DNA of 64,000 bases from Plantago major. Its lineage: Eukaryota; Streptophyta; Magnoliopsida; Lamiales; Plantaginaceae. The stretch is from the NCBI GenBank assembly GCA_026545765.1, contig CM048840.1, positions 49,092,580-49,156,579 of the forward strand. Reading direction: 5' to 3'. Positions 57,667 through 64,000 of the stretch are shown in pieces. The stretch's first letter is position 1, and the number at the start of each line of letters is the position of its first letter. The translations under genes and the position numbers were made by a program. The notes beneath the pieces were generated by a model, which was given only the letters and a program-made list of their open reading frames with translations, was not told the origin of the DNA and searched no databases.

Positions 57667-59380
57667 TGATGCGTCAAATCAAAGTTTTATACTCCCTCCA
57701 TTTCAGAGAAAGTGTTACATTTTGACTTTGACCGGTCAACTGTCTTCGAGTTTGACCACAAATTACTCATAAACGATAATAGTAAATAATTTAATAAAAT
57801 CATATAATAAAAATTTAATTACTAAATTTTTATTATATAATTTTAATAATTTATTTATTAATATCGTTTAAGAGTAAATTATGGTCAAATGCGGAGACAG
57901 TTGACCGCAGAATAGTAAAATGTAACACTTTTTCTGAAATGGAGGGAGTATTTGTTTAAAAAGCCAAGAGTTAATTCTCAACAGTACGAAAACTTGTAAT
58001 GCAGTGAAGTTAACCCCGAGTGTCGTCTCTAAGGACTTAACTAGGCTGAGTTGCATTTACGAACAGTAATAAACAGTAGTGAAGCAGTAAAGTTGGTTTG
58101 CTTCGGCAGCAGATTGATAATCTATCTATGATGCAAACAAACTAGAAAACTGATTACTTGTAGAGATTAAGTTATGAGAGGGAGTTATGGTGTGGTGACA
58201 GATAACAAACTAGCTAGCAGGATTAAATGCAATAATAACATGGTGATTTACTCTAGTTATCACTGTGACACGTCCAAAAGAGATATTACATTGTTCAAGG
58301 CAGAAACCTTACACCACATAAGGCACGATGGCTCTATGACAATGAGCTAACCGAGTTTGTTCTACAAAACAGATATCAATGGTGGAGTCGTCAATTCCAC
58401 CAAGCTACAGTTATAAGCTAATGTAGTTTATGTGTTTGCTACGAACCTATGAATTTGCAATCTCTAGAAGTTTTGGTGGTAAATCGTTTGCATAATCCTT
58501 TGATGATTTTGTGGGTAAAACACATAACACGAAACTACATACGCATATAATCAATAAAGCAAAGTAAATCCCATAGTACGGTTATTGAATTGCATAAACC
58601 CTAACTAGCATGCATTGAATCCATCACCAACCCATAATAGGGTGTTTAGCTACTCATGATATGCGAAGACATAATCAATAACATAGATGAACACTGAATA
58701 AACATAATCGATTACCAAATACCAAGAATCAAGAGTTGATACAATTTTACCCAATCGTGTCACAAACCCTAGGTAGAATTGAAGAAACTTGAATCCAATC
58801 GGTAGAAAGTATGATGATATCCTCCCAATCAATAATCTATAGTCAATACAAGATGAATCGGTTCAATTACCTCAAACAATAGTGAGATAATTGTCTTGAA
58901 AAAGTTCTAGGTTGAGAGAAAAGTTGAAAAACAAAAAAAAGATTTAAAGTTATGTTCTGAACTAATAATAATTGTAGAATTACCACACGTGGCGTACGCC
59001 AAGTGGTATTCTTCCGCTTGGCATACTCCAAGTGGCTCCAAACTATTTTTTTTTGTCTATGCATGGGCGCCGAGATGAGGTCAATCGGAGTTCGTATGAG
59101 AAAGTTATGCCCAAAATGCCAAGCCTGCTGCATCTAAGTTCCAATTTTGCGTGTTCTTGCTCAAATGACTCTAGAATCCACGTCCGAACTCCAAATACAC
59201 TTCTGTTTCGACTGATCAACTCCGTTTTCAACCGTTCAATGCGGTTACACCAAACACCTACAAAACACATAAAACACGAAAACGTAACAAAACTCTAATA
59301 AAATAAACTATAATTACACTTAAGAACGACAACAAGACGGTGAAAAAGACCAAATGAGACGGTGTAAAACCGACTCATCA
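57667..59380 (-). repeat. 3' LTR of the Gypsy-type element
   Basis: On the plus strand it begins TGATGCGTCAAATC and ends ACCGACTCATCA. The first 600 bases match the region from 63202 closely (CCAAGAGTTAATTCTCAAC, AAGTTAACCCCGAGTGTCG, GTTGGTTTGCTTCGGCAG). The length is 1714 bp including a 257-bp MITE. Just outside it, on the minus strand, TTCGATTTGAGGAGTT precedes the LTR and may be the polypurine tract. Confidence 0.85.
57692..57948. mobile_element. Stowaway-like MITE inside the 3' LTR
   Basis: Begins CTCCCTCCATTTCAGAGAAA and ends TTTCTGAAATGGAGGGAG, flanked by TA. The partner LTR at 63202 reads straight through the site (TTTTATATTTGTTTAA at 63220-63235), an empty site that proves the insertion and its TA duplication. 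Confidence 0.95.
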
Positions 59381-61045
59381 AACTCCTCAAATCGAACCCT
59401 TGCTTGTCCCCAAGCAACGAACTCTCTAAAAAACTAGAAAAGTAAAAGCACATAGACACACAAGTAAAGTCTAGCTCCCAAGCTACCGAGTCTACAATTG
59501 CAAGTATTAAACCCGAAATATGCAAGAGGTTTGAAATTACACTCACGTTTGCAGAAGAACAAGTAAAAATCCAAGAAGTTCGTTTCCCGAGTAAATAGAA
59601 CTTAAGTCTAACCCGGTAATCCCTCACAAGTGGATCCTATGCAACTATCTCTCACTCGCTTGGAAGTGTCTAGTAGGGGTAATCACTCAAGCAATCAAAA
59701 AGAGAAAGGAAGGCGACTCACGTCACAAACATGCCTAAAATACCTCATGCAAAGTACTCTATCAGTTAAGTCAGAAGAGACTTTAATCAACACTCTACAG
59801 CTTTAGACTTGTAAATGGCAATCATTCTCTCTTTTTAATTTTTTTAAAAAAAATTTATACTTTTTTGCAGTCATTGTAATTACAATGACCCATATGCTTA
59901 TTTATTGGACTCGTTGGACTCTTTTGTCTCATTGTTTTGGTAGTGTCTGTTTTACCGAAAGTCCGCACTTTTGTGCGTGCTGGTTTGGTGTAGACGCCAT
60001 CAACCCTCACAGTCATATGGCTTTTTAGGACCACACTGGTATATAGGTAGTATTTGAAACGTTCCCAACACGACAGTGGTCACAAGTACCACAGATCCAC
60101 TCCGAGACTTATTGTAATATTTTTAAGAGAACAATGCCAAAGACAAGTCGTATAAAAATTACGCACAGAAATCTCCTCCCCAAACCTGTTCTTTGGAACG
60201 AGTTTGGGTTGAGAAAATAAGAAATGAAAAACATGTCGTTCGTCATACTTAACTTACACAGAGTACACATGGGCATGATAAGGCGCAAACAAGAGAGTTT
60301 GCACTTCCTAGAAAGTCACACAAGTACAAATTTGCTGGTATAATATTTTTTCATCGGCTAAGGTTTGCTCACAGGCTTTTGGATTACAAAATTAGAACAG
60401 ACTTTCTATTTACAAATGAAACGAACTTAAAAGATTTATAACATGCCAACTGCTAATAATTAGAGATCAATCAAAACACAAGCATCAAACAGGTTTAACT
60501 TATGCAATAGACGCTCGACTTGGGAGTCAAACTTAGACACAACATAAAAATCACACAAACGGGAAAAGGACTGACACGACTAGACACGACAAACACAAAA
60601 CATAAATGGATAAGTACATGAAAGCTACCTCCGTCCCCAAACCTAGACTAGAGCTGGTCTCCAGCGAATAGCTTAGAAAGAAAGAAAGCTGAAAATGTAC
60701 TTCCCTGAAATGTGTGGCTGCTGCTATCCATTATCGAACGGGAATGAATCCCTTGCATCCTTCCTGCTATGCTTAGAAATTTAGGAGCCATCCTTAGCTC
60801 CTCTCCTCTTGTTCTCTTGTACCTCCATGATTACTTGCAAACTAAAGTTCAATAAATTAGAAAAATCAAAAGAAACTAAGGGGATCAGGAGGAAAGTAAA
60901 AATGAAAAAAAGGGTCGAAACTCCTGACCGACTAGTATGTACAGATCACTGGAAGGTGGGGGAGCGGAAGGTGAATCCAATGGTATCTGCTTGGATGTAT
61001 GAATGCCCTCAAGTGCCTGCTGCTCCATCTCACATGCACCCTCAA
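59381..61045 (-). other. Internal untranslated region of the Gypsy-type element
   Basis: No protein domain is seen between the gag remnant and the 3' LTR. The part next to the LTR holds the words GCTTGGGGACAAGCAAGGG (minus strand), often seen before plant 3' LTRs of this type. A CATTGTAATTACAATG palindrome lies at 59873-59888. Long untranslated 3' regions are usual in Tat-like elements. Confidence 0.5.
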
Positions 61046-61457
61046 CTACAGATTGGGCTTCTTCTTCCGGTACGGTGGTAGTGGTGGTACTGGTCTCTGA
61101 ATTTGGTTCAACTTCAGAGTCAGATTTCTCCTCCTCTTGTTTATCCTCTTTTCCGATTCTTCCCCAAGAAGCATCGCATACTCTCTGATCATGGCAACCA
61201 ACTCCTCATTCGGATCCTCAAGTTGTTGAGGAGTCAAACTCATGATTGACCCACCAGCGACTCTATCCACCGTTCCTTTACAACCACTTGTTATACCGTT
61301 GTAGAAACTCCACATGAGCTCTCCCAACGTTAATTCATGGTTCTTATGCGTCTGTTGCAGCCCCTTAAATCTACACCATGCTCTATCGAGTTTCTCTCCG
61401 GAAACCTGTTGAAAGCAATCGCGCGGGTCTCTATCTCCACAGTTTACTGCAATATGA
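61046..61457 (-). pseudogene. Gag fragment of the Gypsy-type element
   Basis: The minus-strand frame holds CFQQVSGEKLDRAWCRFKGL and LGELMWSFYNGITSG, the retrotransposon gag core (usually W-x-R-F-K-x-L and FYNG), then a Glu- and Lys-rich tail. Its upstream end at 61457 is the edge of an inserted solo LTR, and its missing N-terminal end, including half of a zinc knuckle, lies at 62989-63021. The downstream end runs into unrelated sequence before a stop. Confidence 0.8.
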
Positions 61458-62988
61458 TGATGGATCCTCGAGAAAAACAATTGTCGTTGAACTTAAAGTT
61501 TTACCGAGAACACCAAAGTTTTACGAATTTATAATACCAAACCAAATTCTAGACACATTAAATAAATTAGTATAGCAAAAGTTGACTCGAGAGGTCGGTC
61601 TCTCGAGAATAATGCTCGATTAAAATAGAATAATAAATGGTTGATTTTCAATACAAAGTAAATAAGGATTTTGTTTTGTTGAATAACTAATGTAAACAAT
61701 TAAGCAGAAACCAATTATAACGAGAATTGATGAATTAAGATCATGTAGAGAAAACATGTAAGAATCAACCTACACTTTGATAAATAGTTTATATAAGGAA
61801 TAATAGATAGCGATAGTTACGACTGAAGAGTCATACAGGTCACATATCTTATACTAAGGCGCAGTCAGCAAAGACACCCAATGTAGACTATCGTCTAGCT
61901 CAAAGTTGTCACCAGTGGCTAGCTCAACAACAAACCTCAGGCAGTATATCAACTTATAGACACGGCTGACATCTCCTAATCTAGTGCACCGAATACTCAT
62001 GCCCCCATGGTAAACACAAATAATAAGCATCTTATCTCAAACAGCACAGGAATGAACAACAATCGCATAATAAACATAGACACTAAAACTATTCCATCAT
62101 ATATAAACCAAATAATCAAAGATCCCGGCTAACCCTTAAATAAGTAAGTTAGCCTAACATAATTGAAAGTAAATAAACTGTAAACTGAATTGAAATCATG
62201 TTTGAAACAACTAAACTTTTAGAAGATGGTGAGTGTCGAACCTCAGCTTCTCTTCTTCGATTTCTTCTTGCTAAAGTCAATCTTGGTGTGATAGGGTTTC
62301 CTTGAAGTCTTCTTGTTTGCTTGCCGACGACCAGGGTTTTGGGGTTTCACTTCCCCGAGGACTGGTACTCTCTCAAGAGAGATGCCTTGTGGTACGAAAC
62401 CCTCCCATTGAGTTGTTCTTCTACTATGAGACCCCAAGGGTCTTATTTATACTGAAAATTTTGTGCCCTAGCCGCCCTTGATGTGTATGGTAGGTTTAGA
62501 AAGGCGGGCTTCAGTCTGACAGGCCAAGAACTGGATTGTTTCTAGAACTTTCACTGAACTGCGGTCGAGAGGTGACCACAGTCAGCCTTCTGCGGCCCAC
62601 TGTGGGTCGCCAACATGCGATTTCCTCAGGTTTTTATCTGTTTCCTTCGTTCTTCAATTTCGAGCTTTGTAACTTCATTTCCTCGAAAAGTTGTCTTCTA
62701 CAAAGTTCTAGCATCTTCAATTATCTTCATGTTGGTTGGTCACATGACATGTTTTAACACCTCGAACTCTGTGCAATGGCCAAATCAGCGTATTTCCTTA
62801 ACTTTCTCGATTTCGCCTAAATATGACGTTTTGGCACCGAAAATCGTTCAATTCCTCAAAAACGCGATCATGACCTACAAAATACACAAGAAGTTGGTAA
62901 TTGGCCATAAAATAATACAAATATTAAATCTTAGGTAAAAAATGAGAGTCTTAAAGTATGCATAATTGCACATTTCATTGTCACATCA
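61458..62988 (-). mobile_element. Solo LTR inserted in gag
   Basis: Begins TGATGGATCCTCG and ends GTCACATCA on the plus strand. The flanks are tatga (61453-61457) and catga (62989-62993), a 5-bp duplication with one mismatch. Its right half matches the solo LTR at 30533-31864 in long words (GGTTTTGGGGTTTCACTTCC, GGTTTAGAAAGGCGGGCTT). On either side lie the two halves of a gag CCHC zinc knuckle. Confidence 0.85.
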
Positions 62989-63021
62989 CATGACCATCCA
63001 TTCCACACTCATCGCAATATA
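62989..63021 (-). pseudogene. N-terminal gag zinc-knuckle half
   Basis: The minus strand encodes CDECGMDGH, the first Cys pair and the His of a CX2CX4HX4C knuckle. The last Cys (VNC) is on the other side of the solo LTR, at 61457-61430. Knuckle-first gag is a trait of Tat-like elements. The spacing is exact when the LTR and one target copy are removed. Confidence 0.75.
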
Positions 63022-63182
63022 GGTAATTCATACACACCTGCACACACAAAAGAAAGAAACCAGAGTAGTTCCGCCTAAACAAACTATGTTAAAAAATAAA
63101 AAGGAAAAGAAAAAACAAAAACTAACTAATATATACAGGTAAAAAATAAAATTTGTAAACATAACAAAGGAGTTAAGTCCGC

Positions 63183-63201
63183 GGCAGCGGCGCGAAAAAC
63201 T
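63183..63201 (-). other. Probable primer-binding region
   Basis: Directly next to the 5' LTR, on the minus strand, lies TTTTTCGCGCCGCTGCCG. Many plant Gypsy elements have a GGCGCCGTTGCCGGGG-like word at this place. The match is diverged, so the primer tRNA is not assigned. Confidence 0.45.
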
Positions 63202-63600
63202 TGATGTGCCAAATCAAAGTTTTATATTTGTTTAATAAGCCAAGAGTTAATTCTCAACACTACGAAAATATGTAGTCCAGTGAAGTTAACCCCGAGTGTC
63301 GTTCTCTAAGGACTTAACTAGGCTGAGTTGCGTTTACGAATTGTAATAAACAATAGTGAAAGCAGTAAAGTTGGTTTGCTTCGGCAGAAGATTGATAATC
63401 TATCTATGATGCAGAATAACTAGAAAACAGATTACTTATAGAGATTAAGTTAGGAGAGGGAATTATGGTGTGTGATAAATAACAAACTAGCTAGCTGGAT
63501 TAAATGAAAATAATAACAATGGTTATTTACTCTAGTTATATCTGGGACACGTCCAAACGAGATATTACACTGCTCAAGGCAGACACCTTACACCACATAA
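63202..63600 (-). repeat. 5' LTR (part) of the Gypsy-type element
   Basis: Begins (plus strand) TGATGTGCCAAATCAAAG and aligns to the 3' LTR from 57667 with scattered substitutions and small indels. It lacks the MITE present there. The alignment stops at 63600, after CACCACATAA, where a CACTA element starts; the rest of the LTR should follow that element outside the window. Confidence 0.88.
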
Positions 63601-64000
63601 CACTACAAAAAAATCGGAGTTTAGAGACGGATATTGTTTCAGGTAGCATAGCGGAAATACAGGTACATACGTAATGAAGAAGACTTGGCAAGATTATAAC
63701 ATACATTTTAAGTTACTGTAGAAAAATCAAAATCAAAATTACTGTAGCAATGAAGAAAATAACCAGAATTATACCTGAGATAACTCTGAAATTTAACTCT
63801 GAAATTTGGTTCTGAACTTTGATCGAATTACAGGAATCTGAATATTGCTAAGCTAATATTTTTGGGTGAAATTTTTACATAAACATAAAAGAATCTGGAA
63901 GAGTACAAAACAAAGAAAAAATTCTTTGAATACATTTCCTTTTCTTCTCTGGTTTTTTCGTTCTGCCCTTCTTTGTTGCTGATTGTTGTCATAATATAGA
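63601..64000 (+). mobile_element. CACTA (En/Spm-type) transposon, left end
   Basis: CACTACAAAAAAATCGGAG, followed by TTTAGAGACGG, is a typical CACTA terminus. It starts exactly where the LTR alignment breaks; the uninterrupted LTR (near 58320) reads CACATAAGGCACG. TAA before the element may be the 3-bp duplication. The rest of the element is outside the window. Confidence 0.8.

Larger units (their letters stand above)
57667..64000 (-). mobile_element. Gypsy-type (Tat-like) LTR element carrying only gag, cut by three later insertions
   Basis: The element reads on the minus strand: 5' LTR from beyond the window to 63202, a primer-site region, gag in two pieces, a long untranslated region and the 3' LTR 59380-57667. 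No protease, reverse transcriptase or integrase is seen, so it looks like a non-autonomous, gag-only derivative. It sits inside a MULE transposase gene. A solo LTR (61458-62988), a Stowaway MITE (57692-57948) and a CACTA element (from 63601) have inserted in it. Its own 5-bp target duplication cannot be checked, as the far end lies outside. Confidence 0.78.

Noticed and set aside
59930-60120. Possible coding remnant of pol in the Gypsy-type element
   Set aside because: No reverse transcriptase, RNase H or integrase motif appears in any frame; only short frames exist.

Overview
This is plant nuclear DNA from a dicot. It has introns with GT/GC-AG borders, AT-rich intergenic DNA, telobox and TATA promoters, and a dense layer of typical plant transposons. 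The repeat style (a short TTCAGTTCAG-rich family, many CTCCCTCC/GGAGGGAG MITEs) suggests Caryophyllales, but that is a guess from memory and has not been tested by alignment.

Five host genes look intact: a single-finger C2H2 repressor-type zinc finger gene (9494-9949, minus), plastid uroporphyrinogen decarboxylase (15160-21632, plus, 6 exons), a CASP-like membrane protein (22513-26064, minus, 3 exons), an FGGY-family carbohydrate kinase (32888-38816, plus, 15 exons, 579 aa) and an LRR receptor kinase of the non-RD FLS2/EFR/Xa21 type (44792-48222, plus, 2 exons). They are unrelated in function (tetrapyrrole synthesis, sugar kinase, cell-surface immunity, transcription, membrane scaffold) and do not form a cluster. 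Two of the introns, one in the decarboxylase and one in the kinase, read as GC-AG introns.

The rest is mostly mobile DNA. Left part (1-15 kb): Stowaway-like MITE, a hAT-type non-autonomous element, a 63-bp in-frame minisatellite, a SINE just upstream of the zinc finger promoter, a decayed Copia element and a long-TIR element. Middle (19-32 kb): MITEs and a Helitron-like end in introns, a 5'-truncated LINE with target duplication, and a solo LTR with a perfect 5-bp duplication. Then (39-43.7 kb) a hAT non-autonomous element right behind the kinase gene, and a Helitron remnant with a clear 3' hairpin next to fragments of at least two host genes.

The right end (49.8-64 kb) is the most informative part. 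A MULE transposon has been split by a hAT element; that hAT holds a second, non-autonomous hAT, which holds a third. A gag-bearing Gypsy-type retroelement has landed in the other half of the MULE and has itself been hit by a solo LTR (inside its gag zinc knuckle), a Stowaway MITE (in one LTR) and a CACTA element (in the other LTR). Target duplications and empty sites in the partner LTR let the order of events be read. I found no clearly new biochemical system. The most unusual signals are this insertion tower, the shared design of four hAT-type non-autonomous elements, the host-gene fragments beside the Helitron, and the GC-AG introns.
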